From positions 558,001 to 622,000 of the forward strand of contig NZ_FZOO01000002.1 of NCBI RefSeq assembly GCF_900188375.1: a stretch of 64,000 nucleotides of DNA. The letters are read 5' to 3'. Position 1 is the first letter of the stretch, and the number at the start of each line of letters is the position of its first letter. Origin of the DNA: Geodermatophilus pulveris. Lineage in GTDB: Bacteria > Actinomycetota > Actinomycetes > Mycobacteriales > Geodermatophilaceae. Positions 52,340 through 62,818 of the stretch are shown here, piece after piece. The position numbers were made by a program, and so were the translations under genes. The notes beneath the pieces are model-generated. The model saw nothing but the letters and a program-made list of their open reading frames with translations, made no database searches and was not told the DNA's origin.

Positions 52340-54103
52340 TCAGCGGACGCCGGCGGTCGCCAGGTCGTAGCCGGTGTAGGGGCCCATGACCAGGCCGTTG
52401 CGCAGTCGCTGGCCGGCCAGCAGCTGCACCCGCGACTCGGCCAGCGGCACGTACGCCGCGCCGGCCGTGGCCGCCGTCGCCACCTCGCGCCAGGCGGCGC
52501 GGGCGGCCTCCGCGTCCGGCGCCGTGCGGGCGGCGTCGATGAGCGCGTCGACGGCGGGGTCGGCCAGGCGGGCGAAGTTGGTGTTGCCGACGGTGCTGAT
52601 GGACCGGCCGTCGACCAGCGGCACGAGGAAGGAGCCGGGGGTGGGCACGTCGGCGGTCCAGGTGGCCAGCACCATGCCGATGCCGTTGGCGCGTACCCGG
52701 TCGGGGTTGCCGACCTCGGTCGCGTAGTAGCTGGCCGCGTCCAGGGCCCGCACCTCCACGCCGATGCCGACGGCCTGCAGCTGCCCGGCGACCCGGTCGG
52801 CGACGGCCACGCCGTTCGGCCCGTCCGGGGTGGCGAGCACGGTGCTGAAGCCCTCGGGCCGCCCGCAGGCGGCCAGCGACTCGCGGGCGGCGGCCAGGTC
52901 GGGGCCGGGGTCGGCCGGCTGCGGCCCGCCCTCGACGCCCTGCGGCCACAGCCGGGCGGTGGGCGTGGCCTCCGCCGGCCCGCCCAGCGCCTCCTGCACG
53001 GCGGCCCGGTCCACGACCGCGGCCACCGCGGCCCGGCAGTCCGGGTCGTCGAACGGGGCGACGTCGGTGGGCAGCGCGAGCAGCCGGACGACGTTGCCCG
53101 GGACCCCGTCGACCCGGTCGGCCAGCGGCACGTCCCCGCCGGTGTCCTCCGCGAGCCGGGCCGTCGTCGGCGCCTGGATCCCGGTGCCGGAGAGGTCGAC
53201 GTCGGCGGACCCGGCGAGCAGCGCCTGGTCGCGCAGCAGCCCGGTGAGCCCGGTGCGCACGACCACCCGGTCGGGCAGGGCGGTGCGGACGTCGTCGGTC
53301 GCCGGGTCCCACTGCGGGTTGCGCTCGAGCACGATGCCGGTGACGTCGTCCTGCGCGGTGACCGCGTACGGGCCGGAGGACACCGGGTCCCGGCCGTAGT
53401 CGGCGCCGGTGTCGAGGTCGATCGGGACCGGGCTGCTGGAGGGCAGCGCCATGACGTAGGGGAAGTCCGGCTGCGGCACGCGCAGCCGGAAGGTGATGGT
53501 GCGGTCGTCCGGCGTCTCCACCGAGGCCAGGCCGAGCCGGCCGGGCGTCTCGTCCTGCCACGGGCCGGCGTAGGGGTCGGCCGGGTCGTCGAGCAGGTCG
53601 ACGACCCGGGTGGGGCCACCCACGACGACGTCGGAGGCGAAGGACCGCTCGATGCCGTACTTCAGGTCCCGCGAGGTGATCGGCTGGCCGGTCTCGAACC
53701 GGACGCCCTCGCGCAGGGTGAACGTCCAGGTGGTCCCGCCGTCCGGGGTGCTGCCCAGGTCGGTCGCCAGGTCGGGCACCAGCTCGCCGGTGCGCCCGGG
53801 CCGCGGGTCGTAGCTGACCAGCGTGCGGGTGTAGAGCCGCATGAGGTTCCACACGCCCGGCTGGTAGGACCGCTGCGGGTCCAGGCTGTCCACCTCGCCG
53901 GCCACCACGCGCAGCGTGCCGCCGGTGGCGTCCGACGGGGCCCGGACGCCGCTGACGCCGGCGTCCGGGCCGTCACCGAAGACGGGCAGCGCGGCGGCGT
54001 CCTCGCCGGCACCGGAGCAGCTGACCGCCGTCCCGACGACCAGCAGCACGGCGGCGGCGACGGCGGCGACCGGCCCGCGGCCCCGCAGCACCGTGTTCTC
54101 CAC
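52340..54103 (-). CDS. ABC transporter substrate-binding lipoprotein (family 5)
   Basis: A 587-residue exported protein. A lipoprotein signal ends at AVSC (about residue 29). The family 5 (oligopeptide/nickel-like) fold follows: VDSLDPQRSYQPGVWNLMRL, WTFTLREGVRFETGQPITSR, DLKYGIERSF and the C-terminal half with the second lobe. It probably binds peptides or small solutes. No permease or ATPase gene is adjacent, so it is an orphan binding protein inserted between secG and tpiA. Confidence 0.88.
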   Translation of the reverse strand: MENTVLRGRGPVAAVAAAVLLVVGTAVSCSGAGEDAAALPVFGDGPDAGVSGVRAPSDATGGTLRVVAGEVDSLDPQRSYQPGVWNLMRLYTRTLVSYDPRPGRTGELVPDLATDLGSTPDGGTTWTFTLREGVRFETGQPITSRDLKYGIERSFASDVVVGGPTRVVDLLDDPADPYAGPWQDETPGRLGLASVETPDDRTITFRLRVPQPDFPYVMALPSSSPVPIDLDTGADYGRDPVSSGPYAVTAQDDVTGIVLERNPQWDPATDDVRTALPDRVVVRTGLTGLLRDQALLAGSADVDLSGTGIQAPTTARLAEDTGGDVPLADRVDGVPGNVVRLLALPTDVAPFDDPDCRAAVAAVVDRAAVQEALGGPAEATPTARLWPQGVEGGPQPADPGPDLAAARESLAACGRPEGFSTVLATPDGPNGVAVADRVAGQLQAVGIGVEVRALDAASYYATEVGNPDRVRANGIGMVLATWTADVPTPGSFLVPLVDGRSISTVGNTNFARLADPAVDALIDAARTAPDAEAARAAWREVATAATAGAAYVPLAESRVQLLAGQRLRNGLVMGPYTGYDLATAGVR

Positions 54104-54136
54104 CCCACCCGCTCCCCGCCGCTCCGGCGGCGGCGG

Positions 54137-54964
54137 TCAGCCGACGTCGGCGGCTGTCCGACAGATCTGCGCGAACTCGTCGGCGTCCAGGCTGGCGCCA
54201 CCGACGAGGGCACCGTCGACGTCCGGCCCGGCCAGGATCCCGGCCGTGTTCGCGGCCTTCACCGACCCGCCGTAGAGGATACGGACGACCCCGGCCGTCT
54301 CCGCGCCGAAACGCTCGGCGAGCCGTGACCGCAGGGCTCCGCACACCTCCTGTGCGTCCTCGGGGGTGGCCACCTCCCCGGTGCCGATGGCCCACACCGG
54401 CTCGTACGCGACGACCAGACCGCTGCCGCCGCCGGGCTCGGTGAGCTGCTCGGCGGTCAGGCCCTCCAGCGCGGCGTCCAGCTGGCCGGTGCAGTGGGCC
54501 ACGTGCTCGCCCGAGCGGCGGACCTCCAGCCCCTCGCCCACGCACAGGATCGGCACCAGGCCGTGCCGCAGGGCGGCGCGCACCTTGCCGGCCACCACGG
54601 CGTCGTCCTCGGCGTGCACCGCCCGCCGCTCGGAGTGCCCGACGACGACGTAGCGGCAGGCCAGCGCGGCGAGCATCGCGCCGCTGACCTCGCCGGTGTA
54701 GGCGCCGGAGTCCTGCACCGAGAGGTCCTGCGCGCCGTAGCCGACCTCCAGCTTGTCGCCGGTGACCAGCGTCTGCACGCTGCGCAGCGCGGTGAACGGC
54801 GGCAGGACGACGACCTCGGCCGCCTCCAGCTCGGGCTCCCGGAGGCTGAAGGCGAGCTTCTGCACCATCCCGATCGCCTCGAGGTGCGTGAGGTTCATCT
54901 TCCAGTTGCCGGCGATGAGCGGCCGGCGTCCCTCCCGGCGGACCGGGGTGCCCCTGCGTGCCAC
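54137..54964 (-). CDS. tpiA: Triosephosphate isomerase
   Basis: A 275-residue TIM barrel. [16 protein letters not shown] holds the active-site Asn/Lys, [16 protein letters not shown] the catalytic His, [18 protein letters not shown] the Glu and loop 6, and [16 protein letters not shown] the phosphate loop. GTG 54964 follows GGAGGGG; 14 bases after the pgk stop. Confidence 0.96.
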   Translation of the reverse strand: MARRGTPVRREGRRPLIAGNWKMNLTHLEAIGMVQKLAFSLREPELEAAEVVVLPPFTALRSVQTLVTGDKLEVGYGAQDLSVQDSGAYTGEVSGAMLAALACRYVVVGHSERRAVHAEDDAVVAGKVRAALRHGLVPILCVGEGLEVRRSGEHVAHCTGQLDAALEGLTAEQLTEPGGGSGLVVAYEPVWAIGTGEVATPEDAQEVCGALRSRLAERFGAETAGVVRILYGGSVKAANTAGILAGPDVDGALVGGASLDADEFAQICRTAADVG

Positions 54965-54978
54965 GTGCGTCCCCTCCC

Positions 54979-56172
54979 TCAGTCGGCGAGCACCGCGAGG
55001 CCGGGCAGCTCCCGGCCCTCGAGGTACTCCAGCGACGCGCCGCCGCCGGTGCTGATGTGGCCGTACGCGGACTCGTCCAGGCCCAGCTGGCGCACCGCGG
55101 CCGCGGAGTCCCCGCCGCCGACGACGGACAGCCCGTCGACCGCCGCCACCGCCGCGGCCACCCCGCGGGTGCCGGCCTGGAAGGGAGTGAGCTCGAAGAC
55201 GCCCATCGGCCCGTTCCAGAACACGGTGCGGGCCCCACCCAGCTCGCGGCCGAAGGCCTCGACCGTGCGCGGCCCGACGTCCAGGCCCATCTGGCCGTCG
55301 GGGATGGCGTCGACCCCGACCGTCGTCGTCGGCGCGTCCGCGCTGAACTCCGGCGCGCACACGACGTCCAGCGGCAGCACGATGCGGTCGCCCGCGTCGG
55401 CCAGCAGCCGGCGGCAGGTGTCCACCTGGTCGGCCTCCAGCAGCGACGTCCCGACGCCGTGCCCCTGGGCGGCCAGGAAGGTGAAGCACATCCCGCCGCC
55501 GACCAGCAGCCGGTCCACCTTGGGCAGCAGGGCCTCGATGACGGCGAGCTTGTCGCTGACCTTGGAGCCGCCGAGCACCACGACGTAGGGCCGCTCCGGG
55601 TCCTGGGTCAGCCGGGTGAGCACGTCGAGCTCCTGGGCGACCAGCCGGCCGGCCACGTGCGGCAGCCGCAGCGCCACGTCGTACACCGAGGCGTGCTTGC
55701 GGTGCACCGCGCCGAACGCGTCGTCGACGTAGGCGTCGGCCAGCGCGGCCAGCCGGTCGGCCAGCCCGCCCCGCTCGGCGTCGTCCTTGGCGGTCTCGGC
55801 GGCCTCGAAGCGGACGTTCTCCAGCAGCAGCACGTCGCCGTCGCCCAGCCGGCCGGCCCGGGCCTGCGCGTCCTCGCCCGCGACGTCGGCGGCCAGCGGC
55901 ACCTCGACGCCGAGCAGCCCACCGAGCCGCGCGGCGACCGGCGCCAGCGAGTACTGCGGGTCCGGGGCGCCCTTGGGCCGGCCGAGGTGGGCGGCGACCA
56001 CGACGCGGGCGCCGGCGTCGCGCAGCGCCTGCAGCGTGGGCAGGCTGGCGCGGATCCGGCCGTCGTCGGTGATCTCCCGGGTGGCCTTGTCGAGCGGGAC
56101 GTTCAGGTCGGCGCGCAGCAGCACGCGCCGGCCCGAGACGCCCTCGGCGAGCAGGTCGTCGAGGGTGCGCAT
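54979..56172 (-). CDS. pgk: Phosphoglycerate kinase
   Basis: A 397-residue kinase. [68 protein letters not shown] and the C-terminal [14 protein letters not shown] are the standard motifs. ATG 56172 is chosen because the protein normally begins MRTLDDL and it lies five bases after the gap stop. Confidence 0.97.
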   Translation of the reverse strand: MRTLDDLLAEGVSGRRVLLRADLNVPLDKATREITDDGRIRASLPTLQALRDAGARVVVAAHLGRPKGAPDPQYSLAPVAARLGGLLGVEVPLAADVAGEDAQARAGRLGDGDVLLLENVRFEAAETAKDDAERGGLADRLAALADAYVDDAFGAVHRKHASVYDVALRLPHVAGRLVAQELDVLTRLTQDPERPYVVVLGGSKVSDKLAVIEALLPKVDRLLVGGGMCFTFLAAQGHGVGTSLLEADQVDTCRRLLADAGDRIVLPLDVVCAPEFSADAPTTTVGVDAIPDGQMGLDVGPRTVEAFGRELGGARTVFWNGPMGVFELTPFQAGTRGVAAAVAAVDGLSVVGGGDSAAAVRQLGLDESAYGHISTGGGASLEYLEGRELPGLAVLAD

Positions 56173-56177
56173 CCGCG

Positions 56178-57197
<1,020 letters not shown>

Positions 57198-57311
57198 TCA
57201 CGGCGACGTCGTCGCTCGGGGGCCGCGCGCGGCGCGCGGCCTCGCTCCCCGTCGACCCTATCGGTCGCGGCGGACGACGGCTCCCGCACCTCGGGGCCGG
57301 TGACGTGCCGG

Positions 57312-57339
57312 GCGGCCACCCCACGAGCGGGGTGGCCGC
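57312..57339 (-). terminator. Terminator hairpin after whiA
   Basis: Perfect 11-base arms (GCGGCCACCCC and GGGGTGGCCGC) with a six-base loop ACGAGC lie four bases beyond the whiA stop on the minus strand. Confidence 0.75.
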
Positions 57340-57342
57340 TCC

Positions 57343-58320
57343 TCACGTCAGCATGTCCTCGGTGACGACGGACTCGGTGTCGGGGATGCCGAGGTCCTTG
57401 GCGCGCTTGTCGGCCATGGCCAGCAGCCGGCGGATGCGGCCGGCGACGGCGTCCTTGGTCATCGGCGGGTCGGCGCGCTGGCCGAGCTCCTCCAGCGAGG
57501 CCTGGCCGTGCTCCAGCCGCAGCCGGCCGGCGACGAGCAGGTGCTCCGGGGCGTCCCCGTCGAGGATCTCCATGGCCCGCTCCACGCGGGCGCTGGCGGC
57601 CACGGCGGCGCGGGCGGAGCGGCGCAGGTTGGCGTCGTCGAAGTTGGCGAGCCGGTTGGCCGTGGCCCGGACCTCGCGGCGCATCCGCCGCTCCTCCCAG
57701 GCCATCACCGCGTCGTGGGCGCCCATGCGGGTGAGCAGCGCGCTGATGGCGTCGCCGTCGCGCACCACCACCCGGTCGGCGCCGCGCACCTCGCGGGCCT
57801 TGGCGGCGATGCCCAGCCGGCGGGCCGCGCCGACCAGCGCCATCGCGGCCTCCGGGCCGGGGCAGGTGACCTCCAGGGAGGACGAGCGGCCGGGCTCGGT
57901 CAGCGAGCCGTGCGCCAGGAACGCGCCCCGCCAGGCCGCCTCGGCGTCGTTGATGCCGCCGCTGACCACCGACGGCGGCAACCCGCGCACCGGGCGGCCG
58001 CGCTGGTCGACCAGCCCGGTCTGGCGGGCCAGGCCCTCGCCGTGCTTGGCGATGCGGACCAGGTAACGCACCCCGCGGCGGATGTTGCCGCCGGCCAGCA
58101 CGCTCACCCCGCTGGTGTAGCCGTAGACCTCGCTGATGTCGCGCCGCAGGCGGCGGGCGACCGAGCCGGTGTCCAGCTCCGCCTCGATGACCACGCGCCC
58201 GCCGACGATGTGCAGTCCGCCGCTGAACCGCAGCAGCGCGGTGACCTCGGCCTTGCGCTCGGAGGTCTTGCTGCACTCCACCCGCGACAGCTCGTCCTTG
58301 ACCATGGCCGTCATCGCCAT
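57343..58320 (-). CDS. whiA: WhiA transcription factor
   Basis: A 325-residue regulator. The N-terminal LAGLIDADG-like part ([33 protein letters not shown]) is followed by a C-terminal HTH ([29 protein letters not shown]). With WhiB it controls division genes in actinobacteria. ATG 58320 with GGGGGTGG upstream is preferred to the GTG at 58335. Confidence 0.95.
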   Translation of the reverse strand: MAMTAMVKDELSRVECSKTSERKAEVTALLRFSGGLHIVGGRVVIEAELDTGSVARRLRRDISEVYGYTSGVSVLAGGNIRRGVRYLVRIAKHGEGLARQTGLVDQRGRPVRGLPPSVVSGGINDAEAAWRGAFLAHGSLTEPGRSSSLEVTCPGPEAAMALVGAARRLGIAAKAREVRGADRVVVRDGDAISALLTRMGAHDAVMAWEERRMRREVRATANRLANFDDANLRRSARAAVAASARVERAMEILDGDAPEHLLVAGRLRLEHGQASLEELGQRADPPMTKDAVAGRIRRLLAMADKRAKDLGIPDTESVVTEDMLT

Positions 58321-58347
58321 GCCGTCCACCCCCACGTTCCCCCGGGC

Positions 58348-59430
58348 TCAGCAAGCCCCATGTGCGGTGTTCCCTTCGTCGCCCCGGCCTGCCGGATCCG
58401 GTACGAGGCGGTGCGGTGCCCGTTCCCCGGCCGTCATGCCGCGTGCCGACCCGATCGCCTGCCGGAGGGCTCCGGCCAGGCGCACCGGGTCGTGCCGCGG
58501 CACGCCGCCGTCCTCGGCGACGGGGGCCAGCACGAGCTCGGCACCACACTCACGTACCGCAGACAGGAGACCACAGCGGTCAACCACCGATCCCGCGTCC
58601 GCGATCACCGTGTGCAACGCCACTTCACCCAGGTGGCTCTGCAGCACCGTCAGGTGCTCCTCCGGGGAGAAGCCGTCGGTCTCCCCTGGCTGCGGCTCCA
58701 GGTTGAGGACGACGACCACCCGGGCGCTGCTGGCCTCCAGCGCGGCGCGCAGCCGCGGCACGAGCAGGTGCGGCAGCACGGAGGTGTACCAGGAGCCCGG
58801 CCCGAGCGAGACGACGTCGGCCGCGGCGATCGCGTCCAGCACCGCCGGGTGCACCGGCGGGTCGTCCGGGGACACCAGGATGTCGCGCACCCGGCCGGGG
58901 GTCGCGGCGATCGCCACCTGCCCGCGGATGGTGCGGGTGCGCGCCGGGTCGTCGGGGTCGGTGCTCTCCACCGTGGCGACGAGGTCCAGCGGGACGTCGG
59001 CCATCGGCAGCACCCGCCCGCGGGCGCCCAGCAGCCGGCACAGGTCGTCCAGCGCGCGTACGCAGTCGCCGCCGTGCAGCTCGGTGAGCCCGGTGAGGAC
59101 CAGGTTGCCCACCGGGTGGCCGGCGAGCACCCCGCTGCCACCGAGCCGGTGCTGCAGCAGCGCGGCCGCGTGCCGGGTGTCCACGGCGTCGCCGGCCAGC
59201 GCGCTGAGCGCCATGCGCAGGTCGCCCGGCGGCAGCACCGGCATCTCCCGGCGGATGCGGCCGGAGGAGCCGCCGTCGTCGGCGACGGTGACGACGGCGG
59301 TGAGGTCCGGCGTGATCCGGCGCCAGGCGCCCAGCGCGGCGGCCAGCCCGTGGCCGCCGCCGAAGGCGACCACGCGCGGCGGGCGGGCGCCGTTCGCGCC
59401 GGCGGGCGGGACGTGCCCGGGTGCGCCCAC
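58348..59430 (-). CDS. YvcK/CofD-like protein
   Basis: A 360-residue UDP-sugar-binding protein. VVAFGGGHGLAAALGAWRR, VTVADDGGSSGRIRREMPV, PPGDLRMALSAL and VGNLVLTGLTELHG are the standard motifs. It links cell-wall precursor supply and carbon metabolism. GTG 59430 overlaps the rapZ TAG by one base. The 50 C-terminal residues are unlike the usual end but are in frame to the stop. Confidence 0.94.
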   Translation of the reverse strand: MGAPGHVPPAGANGARPPRVVAFGGGHGLAAALGAWRRITPDLTAVVTVADDGGSSGRIRREMPVLPPGDLRMALSALAGDAVDTRHAAALLQHRLGGSGVLAGHPVGNLVLTGLTELHGGDCVRALDDLCRLLGARGRVLPMADVPLDLVATVESTDPDDPARTRTIRGQVAIAATPGRVRDILVSPDDPPVHPAVLDAIAAADVVSLGPGSWYTSVLPHLLVPRLRAALEASSARVVVVLNLEPQPGETDGFSPEEHLTVLQSHLGEVALHTVIADAGSVVDRCGLLSAVRECGAELVLAPVAEDGGVPRHDPVRLAGALRQAIGSARGMTAGERAPHRLVPDPAGRGDEGNTAHGAC

Positions 59431-60395
59431 TACTCGCGGCCCAGGTCGCGGTGCTGCACGGTGGCGTCTACGCCGTCGGCCTGCAGCCGGCGGGCGAACT
59501 CCTCGGCGATGGCGACGCTGCGGTGCTTGCCGCCGGTGCAGCCGACGGCGAGGGTCAGGTAGCGCTTGCCCTCCCGCCGGTAGCCGGGGATGAGCAGCCG
59601 CAGCACGTCGGTGTAGCGGTCCAGGAACGGCGGGGCGTCCTCCTGGCCGAGCACGTAGTCGCGGACGTCCGGGTCCTGCCCGGAGCGGGGGCGCAGCTCG
59701 GGCAGCCAGTGCGGGTTGGGCAGGAAGCGGGCGTCGACGACCAGGTCGGCGTCCAGCGGCAGGCCGTACTTGAAGCCGAAGCTGAGCACGGTCGCGGTCA
59801 GCTTCGGGGTGCGGCCCTCGCGGGCGAAGGCGTTCTCCAGCGTGGCGCGCAGCTGGTGGACGTTGAGGTCGCTGGTGTCCACCCACAGGTCGGCCTCGCC
59901 GGCGATGCCGGTCAGCAGGGCCCGCTCGGCGGTGATGCCGTCGGTGAGGGTGCCGCTGCCCTGCAGGGGGTGCTCGCGGCGGTTGGACTCGTATCGGCGG
60001 ACCAGCACCTCGTCGCGGGCGTGCACGTAGACGATCCGCGGGCGGTGGCCGGCCGAGGCCAGCACCCGGATGGCCTCCTGCAGGTCGCTGGAGAAGGCCC
60101 GGCTGCGCACGTCGACGACGGCGGCGAACCGGCGGACGTCGCCGCGCGCGCCCAGCTCGACCATCGGCAGCAGCAGCGCCGGCGGCAGGTTGTCGACGAC
60201 GAACCAGCCGAGGTCCTCCAGCACCCGCCCGGCGCTGTTCTTGCCGGCGCCGGACAGGCCGGTGACCACGACGACGTCCAGCGGCGCGGTCTCGGTGGAG
60301 GACGGGTCCAGCGGCGCCGGGACGTCGCTGTGCGGGTGGCCGGGCGGGCCGGGCGGCGTGTCCAGGTGCGCGGAGTCGGCGCCGGCGCTGCTCAC
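59430..60395 (-). CDS. rapZ: RapZ/YvcJ nucleotide-binding protein
   Basis: A 321-residue protein with a 40-residue Pro/Asp-rich extension. The P-loop region is VVVVTGLSGAGKNSAGRVLE. FVVDNLPPALLLPMVELG, VVDVRSRAFSSDL and the C-terminal AVGCTGGKHRSVAIAEEFAR identify the RapZ family. The residue after the P-loop Lys is Asn, where Ser or Thr is usual. GTG 60395. Directly followed by yvcK. Confidence 0.92.
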   Translation of the reverse strand: MSSAGADSAHLDTPPGPPGHPHSDVPAPLDPSSTETAPLDVVVVTGLSGAGKNSAGRVLEDLGWFVVDNLPPALLLPMVELGARGDVRRFAAVVDVRSRAFSSDLQEAIRVLASAGHRPRIVYVHARDEVLVRRYESNRREHPLQGSGTLTDGITAERALLTGIAGEADLWVDTSDLNVHQLRATLENAFAREGRTPKLTATVLSFGFKYGLPLDADLVVDARFLPNPHWLPELRPRSGQDPDVRDYVLGQEDAPPFLDRYTDVLRLLIPGYRREGKRYLTLAVGCTGGKHRSVAIAEEFARRLQADGVDATVQHRDLGRE

Positions 60396-60425
60396 GATGC
60401 CCCCCGTTCGCTCCCGCGGGGCGCT

Positions 60426-60566
60426 CCGCTCCTCGCTCGGTCGTCCGGGCCGCCTCCGCGGTCGGTCCGCTCCTCGCTCGGTCGTCCGGGCCGCCTCCGC
60501 GGTCGGTCCGCTCCTCGCTCGGTCGTCCAGGCCGCCTCCGCGGTCGGTCCGCTCCTCGCTCGGTCC
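60426..60566. repeat. 41-base tandem repeat array (3.4 copies)
   Basis: The unit starting CCGCTCCTCGCTCGGTCGTC begins at 60426, 60467 and 60508, with a partial fourth copy at 60549. Copies differ by one or no base. It lies between rapZ and uvrC. No coding frame is convincing. Confidence 0.9.
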
Positions 60567-60684
60567 TCGCTGCGATGCTCCCTCCCTGTCGGCGGCCGCC
60601 TCGCTGCGATGCTCCCTGCCTGTCGGCGGCCGCCTCGCTGCGATGCTCCCTGCCTGTCGGCGGCCGCCTCGCTGCGATGCTCCC
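60566..60684. repeat. 34-base tandem repeat array (3.5 copies)
   Basis: A second unit starting CTCGCTGCGATGCTCCCTGC begins at 60566, 60600 and 60634, with a partial copy at 60668. It follows the 41-base array without a gap. Copies are nearly identical. The two arrays fill most of the 300-base uvrC-rapZ gap. Confidence 0.9.
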
Positions 60685-60696
60685 GGCCCTGCTCGC

Positions 60697-62751
60697 TCAC
60701 GACGCCACCCGGCCGACCTCGGCGGTCGCGCCGGTGCCGCTGCGCGGGGTGCCGCGCTCGGCCGGGCCGGCGGGCGCCGTCGTCGTCGTCACGACGTCCT
60801 CCCCCGGCGCCGCACCCCCGGCCGGGCCCGCCGCGCCCTCCCCCGGCTGGGCGACGGCGGCCAGCACCGCCTCCGCCGTCCGCCGGCCGATGCCCGGGAC
60901 GGCGGTCAGCTCCTCGACGGTCGCGGCGCGCAGCCGCTTCAGGGACCCGAACTCCTTCATCAGCGCCTTCCGCCGCGTCTGCCCGAGACCGGGGACGTCG
61001 TCCAACAGGGAGACCAGCATGCTCGTGGAGCGCTTCTGCCGGTGGTAGGTGATCGCGAACCGGTGGGCCTCGTCCCGGATCCGCTGCAGCAGGTAGAGCG
61101 CCTCGGAGGTGCGCGGCAGCACCACCGGGTCGCTCTCGCCGGGCAGCCACACCTCCTCCATGCGCTTGGCCAGGCCGCAGACGGCGACGTCGACGATGCC
61201 GAGCTCGTCCAGCGAGCGGGCGGCCGCGGCGACCTGCGGCGCGCCGCCGTCGACCACGAGCAGGTTGGGCGGGTAGGCGAACCGGCGCGGCCGGCCCTCC
61301 TCCGCCGCGACGCCCTGCTCGTCCCTGCGGTCGGCCTCCTCCTTGAGGTGGCGGGCGAACCGGCGGCGCACCACCTCGGCCATCGCCGCGGTGTCGTCGG
61401 TGCCGTGCTGCACGGAGAACCGGCGGTAGTCCGACCGCTTGGCCAGCCCGTCCTCGAACACGACCATGCTGGCCACCACGTTGGTCTGCTGGACGTGCGA
61501 GACGTCGATGCACTCGATGCGCAGCGGCGCCTCCGGCAGCTCGAGGGCCTCCTGCAGCTCGGCCAGCGCCAGGGAGCGGGCGGTGAGGTCGCTGGAGCGC
61601 TTGACCCGGTGCCGGGCGAAGGCCTCCTGGGCGTTGCGCTCCACGGTCTCCATCAGGGCCCGCTTGTCGCCGCGCTGGGGCACCCGCAGGCTGACCCGGC
61701 TGCCGCGCAGCTCGGTGAGCAGCTCCTCGTAGACGTCGGCGTCGTGCGGCAGCTCGGGGACGAGCACCTCGCGGGGCACCGACTCCCCTGCCTCGCCGGC
61801 CCCGGTCGCCTCGTCGACGCCGCCGTACACCTGCAGCAGGAACTGCTCGACCAGCTCGCCGGTGCTGACCTCCTCGACCTTGTCCACGATCCAGCCGCGC
61901 TGGCCGCGCACCCGCCCGCCGCGGACGTGGAAGACCTGCACCGAGGCCTCCAGCTCGTCCTGCGCGAAGGCGACGACGTCGGCGTCGGTGCCGTCGCCGA
62001 GGACGACGGCCTGCTTCTCCATCGCCCGCCGCAGCGCGCCGAGGTCGTCGCGCAGCCGGGCGGCCCGCTCGTACTCCATCGCCTCGGCGGCCCGGGCCAT
62101 CTCGCGCTCCAGCCGGCGGACCATCTTCTCGGTGCGCCCGGCCATGAAGTCGCAGAAGCCGTCGACGATCTCCCGGTGCTCCTCGGCGGAGACCCGGCCG
62201 ACGCAGGGGGCGGCGCACTTGCCGATGTAGCCGAGCAGGCAGGGCCGGCCGATCTGCCCGGCGCGCTTGAAGACGCCGGTGGAGCAGGTGCGGGCCGGGA
62301 AGACCCGGGTGAGGGTGTCCAGCGTCTCGCGGATGGCCCAGGCGTGCGCGTAGGGGCCGAAGTAGCGGACGCCCTTCTTCTTCGGGCCGCGCATCACCTG
62401 CAGCCGCGGGTACTCCTCGTTGAGCGTCACGGCCAGCGAGGGGTAGCTCTTGTCGTCCCGGTAGCGGACGTTGAACCGCGGGTCGTACTCCTTGATCCAG
62501 TTGTACTCGAGCTGGAGGGCCTCGACCTCGGTGCCGACGACGGTCCACTCGACGCTGGCCGCCGTCGTCACCATCTGCCGGGTGCGCGGGTGCAGGCCCG
62601 CCACGTCGGCGAAGTAGCTGTTCAGCCGCTGCCGGAGGCTCTTGGCCTTGCCGACGTAGACGACCCGGCCGGTGGGGTCGCGGAAGCGGTAGACCCCCGG
62701 GGACTCGGGGATGCTGCCGACCGCGGGACGGTACGTGGACGGGTCGGGCAC
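60697..62751 (-). CDS. uvrC: Excinuclease ABC subunit C
   Basis: A 684-residue nuclease. The GIY-YIG part is [21 protein letters not shown] UvrBC-type helical region ([20 protein letters not shown]), the RNase H-like domain ([32 protein letters not shown]) and a C-terminal helix-hairpin-helix pair ([13 protein letters not shown] and [13 protein letters not shown]) follow. An extra tail of about 50 Ala/Pro/Gly residues ends it. GTG 62751 (protein start PDPSTYRPA) with TAACCT seven bases upstream is preferred to the GTG at 62775. Confidence 0.95.
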   Translation of the reverse strand: MPDPSTYRPAVGSIPESPGVYRFRDPTGRVVYVGKAKSLRQRLNSYFADVAGLHPRTRQMVTTAASVEWTVVGTEVEALQLEYNWIKEYDPRFNVRYRDDKSYPSLAVTLNEEYPRLQVMRGPKKKGVRYFGPYAHAWAIRETLDTLTRVFPARTCSTGVFKRAGQIGRPCLLGYIGKCAAPCVGRVSAEEHREIVDGFCDFMAGRTEKMVRRLEREMARAAEAMEYERAARLRDDLGALRRAMEKQAVVLGDGTDADVVAFAQDELEASVQVFHVRGGRVRGQRGWIVDKVEEVSTGELVEQFLLQVYGGVDEATGAGEAGESVPREVLVPELPHDADVYEELLTELRGSRVSLRVPQRGDKRALMETVERNAQEAFARHRVKRSSDLTARSLALAELQEALELPEAPLRIECIDVSHVQQTNVVASMVVFEDGLAKRSDYRRFSVQHGTDDTAAMAEVVRRRFARHLKEEADRRDEQGVAAEEGRPRRFAYPPNLLVVDGGAPQVAAAARSLDELGIVDVAVCGLAKRMEEVWLPGESDPVVLPRTSEALYLLQRIRDEAHRFAITYHRQKRSTSMLVSLLDDVPGLGQTRRKALMKEFGSLKRLRAATVEELTAVPGIGRRTAEAVLAAVAQPGEGAAGPAGGAAPGEDVVTTTTAPAGPAERGTPRSGTGATAEVGRVAS

Positions 62752-62758
62752 GGTCCCC

Positions 62759-62764
62759 AGGTTA
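62759..62764 (-). promoter_or_regulatory. -10 box of uvrC (leaderless type)
   Basis: TAACCT on the minus strand with seven bases to GTG 62751. The longer GTG at 62775 would put the box inside the coding region. Confidence 0.6.
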
Positions 62765-62818
62765 GGTGGGGTCACCGACGCTCCGCCGCCCGAATGACAC
62801 CGGTGTGTCCCGGCCCGC

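Noticed and set aside
60426-60684. Possible CRISPR array
   Set aside because: The units are contiguous tandem repeats without unique spacers, and no cas gene is present.
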